This document shows positions 1-11,479 of a DNA stretch of 64,000 nt, piece after piece. Every line of letters begins with the position of its first letter. Within the stretch, counting starts at the first letter, position 1. The translations under genes were made by a program, and so were the position numbers. Source of the stretch: Gigaspora rosea (Eukaryota; Glomeromycota; Glomeromycetes; Diversisporales; Gigasporaceae); assembly GCA_003550325.1 (NCBI GenBank), contig QKWP01000027.1, forward strand, positions 150,367 through 214,366, read 5' to 3'. The notes beneath the pieces were generated by a model that was given only the letters and a program-made list of their open reading frames with translations, ran no database searches and was not told where the DNA came from.

Positions 1-772
1 TAAGTTGAATCGCTTTGAAATTTCAATTATTATTAATATTATGTTCTTGTAATTACTGTTAAATATACAATCCGAATTTGAATTTTAATTGTTGTTTGTG
101 TAATGTAAAAATCTGTGATATGAAAATTCTATAGTTATCTAATATAATTTTGATTTTTAACCTCCGTTCCAAGACAAAACCTGTTTAAAATAATTTTTTT
201 ATATTATTATGTATAGTATACCCTATAAGAAAAGGGTCATGGGTGTTATGGGTAGCACAGGTAGTTTGGATAGGCACGTGTTATTGGGTGCGCGGTATAC
301 TATTTGGGTGTCAATATTGTTTTAATTATAAAAAAAAAGCCATATTCTAAAAGATTCACACGGTTTTTTGTGATCTTTTGAATGAGAAATGTTCTTTAGA
401 ACCATTTCGAAGGTTCTATATTTAATTTTTTGCGATAGCTCTAAATAAGTTTTAACTTATAGTTTTTGATAGTTTTTTTTTTATTTTAATTAATAAAATT
501 CAACTTATTCAATACAAAATTTATATATCGATAAAAAATTTGAAAATATAGTTTTATTCTTTAGCATTTTATAAACAATTCGTGAAAGTTTCAAGGTAAT
601 TCGATTTCTTGATAATAAGTTGAATCGCTTTGAATTTCAATTATTATTAATATTATGTTCTTACTGTAATTACAGTTAAATATACAATCCGAATTTGAAT
701 TTTAATTGTTGTTTGTGTAACGTAAAAATCTGTGATATGAAAATGCTATAGTTATCTAACATAATTTTGATT
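1..772. repeat. Direct duplication of a ~160-bp AT-rich segment
   Basis: Positions 1-165 and 616-772 are near-identical direct copies, both starting TAAGTTGAATCGCTTTGAA and running through the motif TTGTTGTTTGTGTAA. Between them, 214-300 is a GC-richer patch bounded by ATAGTATACC and GGTATACTAT. The left copy is cut by the window edge. No coding potential is seen. Confidence 0.7.
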
Positions 773-795
773 TCTTAGTTGATGTTCTACCCTAG

Positions 796-1176
796 TATAC
801 TATGTAAATCAAAACTATATGTGGTCATATAATAAAATTTATTAATAAATTTTTTGATTCATGTACAGCCCAAAAAGTTTAATAGCTTTGAATAAATTTT
901 TGCAAAGATTAGTATTACATCTCTACAAACAAGGCTATAGAATGTTAAACATGAAAAAACTGTAATATGCTACGTGTTTTTTTTCTTAAAAAAAGAAAGG
1001 GTAAATTTAGTTCATTTTTAAAAAATGGCTCTATAACTTTTTGTAAGGACGTAATACTTGTCTTTGCAAAGTTTTATCCAAAACTATCGAACCATTGGAG
1101 CTGTACATCTGTTTTAAAAATTCATTAATCAATTTTATTATATGACCACATATAGTTTTGATTTACATAGTATACC
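796..1176. mobile_element. Palindromic (MITE-like) element, ~380 bp
   Basis: The left arm from 796 (TATACTATGTAAATCAAAAC) is repeated in inverted orientation up to 1176. The outer ~44 bp are essentially perfect, and imperfect pairing continues inward to about 900 and 1070. Such a long snap-back structure without a gene suggests a non-autonomous foldback element. TSDs are not evident. Confidence 0.6.
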
Positions 1177-1881
1177 GCGCACCCCAATGTGTCATGTGGC
1201 ACGTAAAGGCAACATGAACCAAAACGTGACAGAATGGCATATATATTACGTTTTACGGTATTGATACGTGTATTGCGTGGCCATTTTACTTATTTGCGCG
1301 GGTAACACAACCCAAAAAAGAAAATCTGATTTTGTAAATAAACTGTGCGTGAAATAAAATTTAGGGTTAGGGTCTTAACGTTAGAGGCTATAAGGTTAGA
1401 GTGATGTTTAATATAAGTAAAATTTCATTCCCGTCATTTTTAATTAGTTCACCAAGATCGATTTAAACATTAGTTTTGTGTATTTTCGCTTTTTTCATCT
1501 TTTATGCGTGTTCGAATTCTTCGTCGGGCTGATCCAGAATAGTCAAAATTTGCTCTCTCCGATTAGCTATTTCCTCTCCAGGAGCTTGTATTACCCGTGC
1601 AAATAAGTGGATGCTTGCTGTATGAACACGTTTTATTTCGTGTAATTACCCGTGGTCCATTTATAGTCCAAAATATCCGGGTAAACAGTTCAATTTGGGC
1701 CAATTCAACGTGCTAATGGAGCACAGACGTACAAATCCGGACATCTGCCCATTCCACATATATTACAAAAACAAAATAAATTAAATAAACATATTACTCC
1801 CGTGAAAAAACCTAGCTAACTACCCATCAAAATTCCACTGTCACATGATAATGTGGCGTATTGCTGATCCTAATAGGGCCA
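1177..1881. other. Intergenic, no gene recognised
   Basis: The sequence is AT-rich with slightly more GC than its surroundings. It contains a short TTAGGGTTAGGG-like tract near 1363. No coherent reading frame, RNA gene or terminal-repeat element was seen. Confidence 0.4.
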
Positions 1882-2372
1882 GTCTATGGACACGTACCAT
1901 TTCACGTGATCTACACTACCAATCATCACATAATATGGCGTCAGAAGTAGAATTTTTCTAAATTTCTTATCAAACTTTCTTGACAACTACCTAATTAAAT
2001 TTAGTGAAAACTTGTTTAAATCAGTCCTATGGATTTGTAATATCCATTTAAAAAAATTTTCACGAATTCTATCACGTAGTTGTTATGAAACTTTCATTCA
2101 AAGCATGGAAAAATTTTTAATGTTCTTTAAAAAAATAGCTGCAACAGAAATTTTCCTAAACTTTGAACAAAAAGTTTCTTGACAACTACTTAATAGAATT
2201 CGATAAAATTTTTTTAATAAATTTTACTATTTAATACAATTTATTTAAATTTCAAAGTATAGGAAAATTGTTGTCATGGCTATTTTTTAAAGAACAGTGA
2301 AAATTTTTTCATATTTTGAACAAAATTTTTCATGTAAATCATGTGAAATAGTGCATGTCTATAAGTAAACCG
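1882..2372. mobile_element. Palindromic non-autonomous element, ~490 bp
   Basis: The left end (TATGGACACGTACCATTTCA) and the right end (inverse of TATAGACATGCACTATTTCA) pair. The interior also pairs: the GACAACTAC blocks near 1982, the inverse at 2077 and 2178, and the TTCTTTAAAAAAATAGC block near 2122 against 2282. Left and right arms differ largely by C/T changes at former CG sites. Confidence 0.55.
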
Positions 2373-2460
2373 GATTCTAATATAACATAAATGACAAATC
2401 ATATTTAATCAAACTTAAATTTTGTAATAACTATAAAAGTACTATAAATTAACCTGACTA

Positions 2461-2686
2461 ATTATTGTAACAGATTAAAATTAAAATGAAATTTTTCTAT
2501 TTTTTAAAAAAAAATTTTAAAATTTTTTAGAGAACATTTTTTGGGTTTTTTAGCATTAGGATTAGGGTTTAGAGTTAGGATTATTAATAAATGAGTATAT
2601 GTGGGTTTTATAAGCTTTAAGATGAGCAAAAGAGGTTCCTAGTTTTATTTTAATTTGATTTCATTTTAATCTGCTACAGTTATTAA
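2461..2686. mobile_element. MITE with TTAGGG-like core, copy 1
   Basis: The terminal inverted repeats read ATTATTGTAACAGATTAAAA on the left and the complementary TTTTAATCTGCTACAGTTAT at the right. The middle (about 2550-2585) holds a degenerate TTAGGG/TTAGGATT tract. A second member in opposite orientation lies at 38000-38225. Confidence 0.6.
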
Positions 2687-2778
2687 TATTCAGCAAACTG
2701 ATTCCAATTTTATTTATAGGTTTTTAATTTTTTAATAATAATAAAATATATAGTACAAAATAAATGGGCTCATTAGTA

Positions 2779-2980
2779 AAAAGTTTTTAGCCCTTTTTTT
2801 TAAATTTTAAATTAAAATATTTCAATAACTACTAAATCAAATTAAATAAAAAATTTTTTATTTTTTATTATAACTATATATAATGATTAAACTATAAAAA
2901 AAATCATTAAATTTAGTTTAGTAGTTATTAAGATATTTTAATTCAAAGTTTAAAAAACTTTTATCTAGAAAAAATCTCTT
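2779..2980. repeat. Long imperfect palindrome
   Basis: The blocks AATAACTACTAAATCAAATT (2823) and its inverse near 2918-2938 form a hairpin. Flanking sequence pairs outward to about 2779 and 2980. It is probably a decayed foldback element; no gene is present. Confidence 0.5.
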
Positions 2981-3567
2981 CTTTTTCTTCTAAGAGACCC
3001 TAATTATTAAACATTCTTAGCATTAAATTAATAAAAATAAAATTGAGTAATGAATTTAAATAGCTTAATGTTTAAATTAATAAATATATTTTATAATCAT
3101 AATTTAAAATAAAATTAAATAATAATAAAAATAAACTTGATTATTTTAAATAATAATTATTTGTTTTTATTTACAAATAATGCAAATAAATAAAAATAAA
3201 TATCCTTTAAACAAATACGGTATATCATTCATAACAAATAGAAAAAGTTAATTATATACCCTAGTAAAAACAGTATTATAGATCTACCAAGAATAGCAGC
3301 TTATATTTTAATATTTATATCCAAATTCAATACAAGTAAATAAATTAAATAAAATATCAGGCCTATCTAACAACTAATTGACAATTATTTTTGTTATATG
3401 TCATACAATTAAAATTAATTGAAATTAATTGAAACCCAATTAATAATAAAATTAATCAACTCATTTTGATTGCATCACAAATCAATTACAAAATTGCAAT
3501 CAATTGCTCTTAATCAATTATTCGGTAGGACTAGTAAATATTTAGATAAGTAAATGTTCTCTAAGCT
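2981..3567. other. AT-rich intergenic
   Basis: The stretch is extremely AT-rich, with many short AATTG/CAATT inverted motifs between 3390 and 3530. No gene or delimitable element was seen. Confidence 0.4.
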
Positions 3568-4289
3568 TGTACACTCTCTAACAAAAGTTATGAAATTTTT
3601 AATAATTATAAAGATCTAAACTAATTTGTTGTAATTATAGCTATATATAAAACTTATTTTTTTTATATACAAATTGGTCTTTGTGCAATAAGTAAAGTTG
3701 TTTGCTATAACAATTTGCACACAATTTAAGAATTTTAGAAAATTTTATTAAATTTTTTTTATATTTTAGATATCTGTAAACAAAAAAAAAATAATAATTA
3801 AAATTATTATATGTTGATACATTCTTGAAACTTTAAGAACTTTTTTATAAAAATTTAATCCAATATACTTTAGAACCTAAAAAACAACTTTTATTAAGTT
3901 ATAAAAGAAATTAAAAAAGGTTTAGAACTGCACTAATATTTTAACGATTATATGATTTAACCTAATTTGAAAATAAATATATTAAAATACATAAAATGCC
4001 TAATTAATTATAAAAAATTTAAATTGACAAAAATAAAATTATTGCTTTGTAAATTTTGTATACAAAAAATGATAAAAAATTTTACATGTGAAAATCAATA
4101 GTATTATATTTGAGTATGTTGAAAAAATGGTAAAGAATCTACAGATATCCATAAAGAATTAGTTACCACTAAAGAAGACAACCCACTATTTAAACATCTA
4201 AATTAACTATTTACTATTGGGTTAAAACATTTAAAACCAGAAAATTAAACATAAAAAATGCACTTCATTCTGGGCATTCTTGTGAAGCA

Positions 4290-5112
4290 GTTACAAATTT
4301 AATTATTGCTAAGATTAAGACTCTTATAAGTGATAATTCCCATATTATGATTAAGGGTATTTAGCAAGTATTGAAACTATTTTATATATGAAACTCTATG
4401 CTAATAAAGTATGCTCAAAATAGGTACCTTACACTCTTACTAAAAAAACAAGCAAAAAAGAGTCAAAGTTTTGAAGCAATTGTTGAAATATCTTGATAAT
4501 AGATTTCAAAAAATTATTACAGAAAATGAAATCTAGTTCTATTTTTTTAATATTTTGTCTAAAGAAAGTAATAAAGATTGAATAAATAAAAAGAAGAATT
4601 GACCCCAAATCGTAAGGACCTTCTAATTTAGTAGAAAACGAATATTTGTATATTTTTTTTTAGTTAGTAGAATTATAACAAGTATAATAGTAAAGTAAGG
4701 ATATATGGTTAATGGAAAGTATTATAGCAATGAAGTATTACCATTAGTTTTTAAAAATTTTAAGAAAATTAGTGGCAGAAGCACTATACACAATGTTATG
4801 CTGCATCATAATAATGTAATACCATACAAGGCAAAAGAGATTACTAAATATTTTCATAAAGAATGAGTGATATTGCTTCTCTATCCTTTTTATAGTCCAG
4901 ACCTAGCTCTTTATAATTTTTTTATTTTCAAAAATTTAAAAAGAGCTTGGTAGGTTATGATTTGAGAGAATTCAAGAACTTGCTTATGCTTTAAAATTAA
5001 TAGCTAATACTATAACAAAGAAGAAGCATATTAACTATTTTCAAAATTGGTATAGAAGGTTAAAACATTGCATAGATACCAATGGAAACTATTTTGAAGG
5101 GATGGAATAGTT
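4290..5112 (+). pseudogene. Decayed mariner/Tc1-type (DD34D) transposase
   Basis: Translating 4699-5110 gives a recognisable mariner C-terminal half in one frame: GYMVNGKYYSNEVLPLVF, then NVMLHHNNVIPYKAKEITKYF, a TGA stop, then YSPDLALYNFFIF and a final block resembling the RLKxCIDxxGNYFEG ending of the family. Upstream (4290-4690) matching pieces are scattered over several frames with many stops. The family's second and third catalytic aspartates (in HHDN and in LAPxD) read Asn here, at the DD34D spacing. The gene is dead. A possible 3' terminal repeat (AAACTTTTTGAACACCTCAT, 5161-5180) follows, with a weak inverse near 4109. The family call is based on motif recognition; the exact clade is open. 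Confidence 0.75.
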
Positions 5113-5189
5113 AAAATTGCTATTTATTATATAAATAAAAGAATATGTTATACATTTACAAAACTTTTTGAACACCTCATATAACTAGT

Positions 5190-5490
5190 TTAAAAATATA
5201 GTTGTTTTAGAATTGATATATTTAATAAAATTTTTAATTTTAAAAAAATCCTATTTTTTGTATCTTAAAATTTTATATAATAAAATATTGTAAAATTTAT
5301 ATTGAAATAATTTAATAAAATAAATAATAAATTATATAATATAATATAACATGTATATTATATTTTAGAATTATATTTTTATAAATTTTACAATGTTTTA
5401 TTATATAAATTTTTAAGATACAAAAAATAAGATTTTTTAAAAATTAAAATTTTAAATAAATATACCAATTCTAAAACAACTGTATTGTTA
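5190..5490. repeat. Long hairpin (MITE-like), ~300 bp
   Basis: Arms of about 100 bp (5199-5300 and 5380-5482) are inverse copies. They share TAGTTGTTTTAGAATTG at the ends and a TTTTTTGTATCTTAAAA block inside. It lies just 3' of the mariner pseudogene and inside the larger TIR element. Confidence 0.6.
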
Positions 5491-6119
5491 ACACTAGTTA
5501 GTGACTTAATAAAAGTTGTTTTCTGGGTTCTAAAGTATAGATGATTAAGAATTTAACTAATTTTAACACCTGGTTAAAGTTATAAATTTTAACCACCCTT
5601 TATTTTTATAGAAGTTTTTTATATAAAAATTATTCTTTAAAGATTAGGGTTAGGGTATAGGTATTAAGTTAGAGGATGGATTGATAATTTATATGCAAAA
5701 TTAGATGCCAAAAACTTTTATTTAATAGCCCAAAGCTAGTTTTTGTAATAAAATTTTGCAATATTGATAATTTTTTTGATTTTTTCTAAATTTTTATTTT
5801 GTTACACAAGATCCTGCGACCTGATTGGTAAATTATATGGTGGTTACATCACTAGGGGGCAAGTTAGCAATACATAAAGATTAAAAATTTATATAAAAAA
5901 ATTCTAAGGGGTTCATGAATGCGTTTAAATATATTAATTTTAATTATTATTTTTATTTTTTGTTTACAAAGATTTAAAATAAAAATATTTTCAAAAAAAA
6001 TTTAATAAAATTTTGTAAAATTTTTAAATTATTTACAAATCGTTATGGCAAACAACTTAATTATTAAAAATCCTATGACTTTTGTTAGAGGAGTGTACAT
6101 TAATTTACATAAACAAACC

Positions 6120-6330
6120 AACACATAACTGATAATTTTCTTTATTCTCATAACTAAACTAAAATTAAAAAAGAAATAGCTTGCTTATTTTATATACTTA
6201 ATAACAAATATTCTTTATATTTATACACTAAATAAATAGTAATAATATTTATAAATATAAATATTTTGAATGCTTAGATGATAAATATTCTTCATACCCA
6301 TGCACTAATTAACAAATATAGATCAAATAC
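6120..6330. repeat. Short stretch related to the 10.2 kb and 18-19.5 kb AT satellite
   Basis: It contains the characteristic run of AAATTAAA, AATAGCTTRTTTTA, and AAATATTCTTTATA/CTTATACTNACGCAC-like blocks seen in the arrays at 10200-11180 and 18155-19510. About two degenerate units are present. Confidence 0.4.
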
Positions 6331-6496
6331 AAAAATATCAGATAAAATATTAGCTATTCAATATTCTTATATTATATATCAAGATATCATTATACATAAT
6401 ATCTTGTCCAATTGTTTGGGTTTCTATTAGTCAAAAATTGGACTAAAAAATATGTAAACAACATTAGCTATTTAGATTTGATATATGTGTATATGG

Positions 6497-6551
6497 GGTG
6501 AGTCAGTAAAAAAGGGCCAATAAATTTGGCCCTTTTCTACTGACTTGCCCT
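6497..6551. repeat. Compact near-perfect hairpin
   Basis: The arms GAGTCAGTAAAAAAGGGCCAA and the inverse TTGGCCCTTTTCTACTGACTT are separated by a few bases and flanked by GGGT/GCCC. The pairing is much tighter than in surrounding AT-rich DNA. It may be a tiny MITE or a hairpin-forming terminator-like sequence. Confidence 0.65.
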
Positions 6552-7584
6552 CATATGTTATATTTTAATTAGTATAATTATTGATTGATGGAAATTTGAA
6601 AGTGATATCTAATATATTAACTGTAAATACAATCAAAATTTAGTATAATGTTTGTATGTCTGTTTGAATCTTACTGAATATCTAGTATTATATAATCAAA
6701 AAAAATTTTGGGAATCAATGCGCTGAGCGGGTATAATAATAATTATCATTGATAATTATCCTTTTTTTATTAAATATACAGTAATTACATATGTACATCC
6801 ATTTTTTTTTGACTATTTATTTATATTTAATTTCTTAAAACTTTTGCAACCTTTTTTTTTCACATTTTCGAATTTGGTGACTATTATAAATATTGTAGTT
6901 GGTTTTGGTTTCATGGACACAACCTTTTTTTTTTAGATGGGTTTCTTTTATTACTTCTTCATATGCAATTATGTTTTCAATTTTGATGACTATTATAAAT
7001 ATTGTAGTTGATTTTGGTTTTATGGACATGTTTAACTACCATTCTTCTCATTCTTCTCTTTTTTTTTTCTAGATAGATCTTTTTTATTGCTTCTTTATAT
7101 ACAATTAGGGTGCTGATATTTATTAAATAATATTTTAGGATAGGGTTAAACAAAATCAAATTATCTCTTAGTTAAATTTATTTGGCTAAAATTTTATATA
7201 TAAATATTACCTGGGGGTAGGGGTAAGCATTTATAGTAAATAGATATTAGATAATAAATAATAGTGCTCTTATGTTTTTGACTTTGGTGACTATTATAAA
7301 TATTGTAGTTGATTAAATATATTTAACTACTACCCTTATCTTTCTTTTCTTTTTAAATAGATCTTCTTTATTACTTTTTCATATGCAATTACATTTTCGA
7401 CTTTGGTAACTATTATAAACATTGTAGTTAATTTTGGTTTTGTGAACATATTTAATTACAACCTTTCTCTTTCTTCTCTTTCTAGGTGGTCTTTTTCATA
7501 GCTTCTTCATATGCAATTACATTTTTGACTTTAGTAACTATTATAATTATTGTAGTTGATTTTGGTTTTGTGGACATCTTTAAC

Positions 7585-8049
7585 CAGTGTTGGCCAATAT
7601 GGACGGGTGGCAATCAATTAATCGACAATCACTTCACCGACATAACATTTACCGACAATTATTCACCGACACGTTCATTTTACTGACAGTTTATTTCACC
7701 AAAGCTCATTTCACCGACAAAGTAATTCTGGTCATTGTCGTTAGGGTCAGGGTAGAATTAGGTAGAATTAGGACTAAAGTTAGGGGGTGCTTTTTGAAAA
7801 CAAACTTGTCGGTGAAATGAACTTCGGTGAAACAAACTGTCGGTAAAATGAACTTGTCAGTGAGTATTTGTCGGTAAAATGTTATGTCGGTGAAGCGATT
7901 GTTGGCGAAATAATACGGACCCAATATGGACATTTGGACATATTAAAAATAATATGGACAAATATGAACATAGTAATTTATGGACATATAGGTTTGGACA
8001 TAGTCCACATTTTTTAAAAAATATGGACATATACCAAGTGCCAACACTG
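7585..8049. mobile_element. hAT-like MITE inserted in the satellite array
   Basis: It starts CAGTGTTGGCCA and ends with the inverse (TGCCAACACTG). It is flanked by 8-bp duplications of array sequence, TCTTTAAC (7577-7584) and TTTTTAAC (8050-8057), with one C/T difference. The interior repeats ATGGACATA blocks. It is itself interrupted by the 9-bp-TSD element at 7605-7922. CAGTG ends and an 8-bp TSD fit the hAT superfamily. Confidence 0.8.
7605..7922 (+). mobile_element. Mutator-like MITE, copy 1 (CACCGACA family)
   Basis: A 318-bp palindromic element, GGGTGGCAATC...AATACGGACCC, flanked by an exact 9-bp TSD AATATGGAC (7596-7604 and 7923-7931). Both halves repeat TTCACCGACA/TGTCGGTGAA motifs. 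The centre (7738-7790) has a TTAGGGTCAGGG-type tract. Other copies: 25977 (minus), 36590 (plus), 55283 (minus). A 9-bp TSD suggests a MULE-mobilised non-autonomous family; no transposase is encoded. Confidence 0.85.
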
Positions 8050-8659
8050 TTTTTAACTACTACTTTTCTCTTTTTTTTTCTAGATGGGTCTTCTTCATCA
8101 CTTTTATATATACAATTATATTCAACTTTGGTAACTATTATAAATATTGTAGTTGATTTTGGTTTTATGGACATGTTTAACTACTACCCTTTTTTATTGC
8201 TTCTTCATATACAATTACGTTTTTTATAAATATTGTAGTTAATTTTGGTTTTGTAAACACATTTAACTACTACTCTTTTCTTTCTTTTTCTAAATAGGTC
8301 TTCTTCATTGCTTCTTCATATGCAATTATGTTTTCAACTTTGGTAACTATTATAAATATTGTAGTTGATTTTGGTTTTGTGAACACAACCTTCTCTTTCT
8401 AGATGGATTTCTTTCATCACTTCTTCATATACAATTATGTTTTTGACTTTGGTAACTATTATAAATATTGTAGTTAATTTTGGGTTCATGAACACATTTA
8501 GCTACCACTTTTTTTTTTCTCTTTCTAGATGAGTCTACTTTATTGCTTTTGCATATGCAATTATGGTTTCAATTTTGATGACTATTATAAATATTGTAGT
8601 TGATTTTGGTTTTATAAACACATTTAACTACTACTCTTCTTTTTTTTCTAGATATGTCT

Positions 8660-8828
8660 AGAACCCTGAAATATCTACAAAAGGGTAAGGTTTTCAAAAT
8701 TACTAAATATAAAAAAATTTGCAAAAAAAAAAGCAAAAATAATTACTATAAAAGAAAATAATCTGCACAAAAAAGGCCAAAAATAAGCAAACTAAAATCC
8801 TACCTCTCTTTATATATTTCAGAATTCT
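8660..8828. mobile_element. hAT-like MITE (AGGACCCTGAAATATA family), copy 1
   Basis: The ends are AGAACCCTGAAATAT and the inverse ATATATTTCAGAATTCT. The flanks are ATATGTCT (8652-8659) and ATAGATCT (8829-8836), and the uninterrupted array reads ATAGATCT, so this is a diverged 8-bp TSD. It contains paired GCAAAAATAA/AAAAATAAGC blocks. Copies at 46416 and 56090. Confidence 0.8.
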
Positions 8829-9770
8829 ATAGATCTTCTTTATTGCTTCTTCATATACAATTACATTTTTGACTTTGGTAACTACTATAAATATTGTAGT
8901 TAATTTTGGTTTTGTAATACATTTAACTACTATACTTCTCTTTTTTTTTCTAGATAGGTTTTCTTTATCACTTCTTTATATGCAATTATGCCTTTAACTT
9001 TGGTAACTATTATAATTATTGTAGTTGATTTTGGTTTCATGAACATGTTTAACTACTATTCTTCTTATTTTCTTTTTTTAGATAGATCTTCTTTATTACT
9101 TTTTTATATCCATTACATTTTCAACTTTGGTAACTATTATAAATATTGTAGTAATTTTGGTTTTATAGATATATTTAACTATCACCTTTTTCTTTTTTTT
9201 TCTAGGCGGGTCTTTTTTATTACATCTTCGTATGCAATTGCATTTTTGACTTTGGCAACTATTATAAATATTGTAGTTAATTTGGTTTTGTAAACATGTA
9301 CTTTCTTTTTTTAGATAGGTTTTTTTATCACTTCTTCATATACAATTATGGTTTTGAATTTGGTAACTATTATAAATATTATAGTTGATTTTGGTTTTGT
9401 AAATATGTTTAACTACACTTTTTTCTTTTTTCTCTTTCTAGATGGGTTTTCTTTATCACTTCTTCATATACAATTATGTTTTTAACTTTGGTAACTATTA
9501 TAAATATTGTAGTTTATTTTGGTTTCATAAACATGTTTAACTACCATCCTTCTCTTTTTTCTCTTTTTAGGTAGGTCTTCTTCATCACTTCTTCATATGC
9601 AATTACATTTTCAACTTTGGTAACTATTATAAATATTGTAGTTGATTTTGGTTTTATGGATATATTTAACTATTACTTTTCTTTTTCTAAAAGGTCTTCT
9701 TTATTGTTTTTTCGTATACAATTATATTTTTGACTTTGGTGACTATTATAATTATTATAGTTGATTGATT

Positions 9771-10199
9771 GGGCTAATATTAAAAAGTTAGGTAGTATTT
9801 GGTTAGATTGTTAGTAATAATTTGAATATAGTTTATACTGTATTATTTGCTAGATATAACAATTTCAAACCTGTAATAAATTTATTTTTATTAAAAATAA
9901 AATTAATAAAGTTTATAATTTGAACTATATTGTTAATATCATATAAATATTACCAAAATATCTGCTAATTGATATACTATTAATATTTTTTGCAAAATTC
10001 TATATATAGGCTACAGAAATTTGCTGATATGTATTAGACCGATAGACTACAAATACATGCCAAATATTGGTTAACTATTACATGCTACATATCAAAAAGT
10101 TTTTGTAACATATTGATTTAATTTATGTAACTTATTGTCTTCCTGATAGAGCATAAAAATTTTATATCATAGTTGAACCTGTAAAATTAAATGGCAAAA
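9771..10199. other. Intergenic, nothing recognised
   Basis: AT-rich sequence following the satellite array. No gene, RNA or delimitable repeat was seen. Confidence 0.35.
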
Positions 10200-11180
10200 A
10201 ATCATGAGCATGAATAATTTATTTTAAAAACTTAAATTGATAAATGCTCTTTATACTCAAACTAAAATAAAATTAAAAAAAGTAAATATTCTTGAAGATA
10301 ATAGCTTATTTTATACATTTAGATAAATAGATAATTCTTATATGTACAAAATAAAAAAAAATAAAAAATAGTAATTCATAAATAGACCATTTTAAATTTC
10401 TAAATAATAAATATTTTCTATATATACAATTGCTAAATTAATGTAAATACCCCAGACATCTAGTAAAGAGGTCATATGTTACATATTTTAGCAAAAATCT
10501 ATAAAATTTGTAAAGCAAAAAAACAGTTTTTGCCAATTATCTTGGTATCCAATAATACAATTTGAATGAACTTTTTTTAAAATGAAGTTCTCAGAAAAGT
10601 GCATTTAACAAAAAAAATTCATTCAATTCTAATTATTGAATCAGAAGTTATTTAAGAAAATATGGGTTTTTATTTTTAGGAAATTAAATCAAATTGGCCA
10701 AAATGCAGTTATGACCTATATGTTTGGGTCCTGTAAATATTATGAAATTAAACAGTAAATATTCACAACCTTAAATTAATAAATGCTTTTTATGCCTAGA
10801 AGCCTAAATCAAATCAAAAAAAAATAAAATAAAAAAAATAAATTGTTAAATAGCTTATTTTATATATTTATATAATAAAATGTTTTTTACCTATTTATTA
10901 AATAAATGATAAATATTCATGAACTTTAATAGCTTATTTTAAATACATAGGTAAATGAAATTCTTCATACCATGTGCTAAATTAATAGTTAAAAAGAATA
11001 AATTGAAATTAAATAATAAATTAATTGGCTTATTTCAAATCTCTAGATAAATAAATATTCTTCATATTAATAAATACTAATATGTTAAATTTAATGCGAA
11101 TAAAATAGAATTAAACAATAAATATTTATGAAGTCAAACATCTTGTTTAAATATTTAAAATTATAAACATTCCTTATACT
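10200..11180. repeat. Degenerate AT satellite related to 18-19.5 kb array
   Basis: Repeated degenerate units contain AATAGCTTATTTTA, ATACTTAGATTAATAAATRTTC, CTTATACTNA, AAATAAAATGAAATTAAA and TAAATATTCATGAA. It is split by the dispersed repeat at 10458-10735. Confidence 0.5.
10458..10735 (+). repeat. Dispersed repeat, ~275 bp, copy 1
   Basis: Collinear with 26408-26875. Shared blocks, in order: CATATTTTAGCAAAAA, AAAACAGTTTTTG, CAATTTGAATGAACTTTTTT, GTGCATTTAACAAAAAA, ATTCAATTCTAATTATTG, AGTTATTTAAGAAAATATG and AATTGGCCAAA. No coding frame is visible. Confidence 0.65.
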
Positions 11181-11479
11181 CATCTTTTAAATTGTCTACA
11201 ACAGAGCTCTATTTAAAAGTACATATAAAATAAATCAAAAATATAAAAAATATACTTATGTTAGCTAATGTACACTTATTTGTTATGCATATAATCCTTT
11301 ATCAAAATAGAAAAAATATATTAAATTTTCAGATACATGCACATATTCGAAATTACATTTGCTATTAGCTGATATTGATTTAAAAATTTTAATTTAATTT
11401 TCACTTATTGAATAAAAAAAATGAAAAAAACTAGTTCATATTTAAAATTCAATATATACTCTTCAAATTAAATATATTT

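Larger units (their letters stand above)
3568..6100. mobile_element. TIR element carrying nested insertions
   Basis: About 250-300 bp of terminal inverted repeat starts with TGTACACTC at 3568 and is mirrored up to 6100 (GAGGAGTGTACA). Shared internal blocks include CTAACAAAAGT, the TTGTTTGCYATAAC block and a TTCATGAA/TTCTTGAA block near 3825 and 5910. A further pair (3858-3900 against 5505-5548) flanks the interior. The interior holds a mariner-type pseudogene and a hairpin element. TSDs of the outer element could not be fixed. Confidence 0.55.
6835..9770. repeat. Tandem satellite array, ~125-130 bp unit, ~18 copies
   Basis: The core AACTATTATAAATATTGTAG recurs about 18 times, near 6880, 6990, 7290, 7410, 7536, 8131, 8224, 8346, 8455, 8580, 8881, 9007, 9135, 9258, 9364, 9492, 9621 and 9742. 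Each unit also holds TTCATATGCAATTA, GTTGATTTTGGTTTT, a long T/C tract and TCTAGAT. Several short open frames across the array are by-products of the repeat. The array is interrupted by unrelated DNA at about 7105-7260, by a hAT-like MITE at 7585-8049 and by another at 8660-8828. Confidence 0.9.

Noticed and set aside
7486-8229. Several 66-105-codon frames on both strands
   Set aside because: They lie across satellite units and inverted-repeat MITEs; the translated motifs simply mirror the repeats.
8988-9293. 101-codon frame with repeated hydrophobic segments
   Set aside because: The periodicity follows the ~128-bp satellite unit; no start context or conservation supports a protein.
6835-9770. 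CRISPR-like array
   Set aside because: Units are long and contiguous, without unique spacers between short repeats, and the genome is eukaryotic in character.
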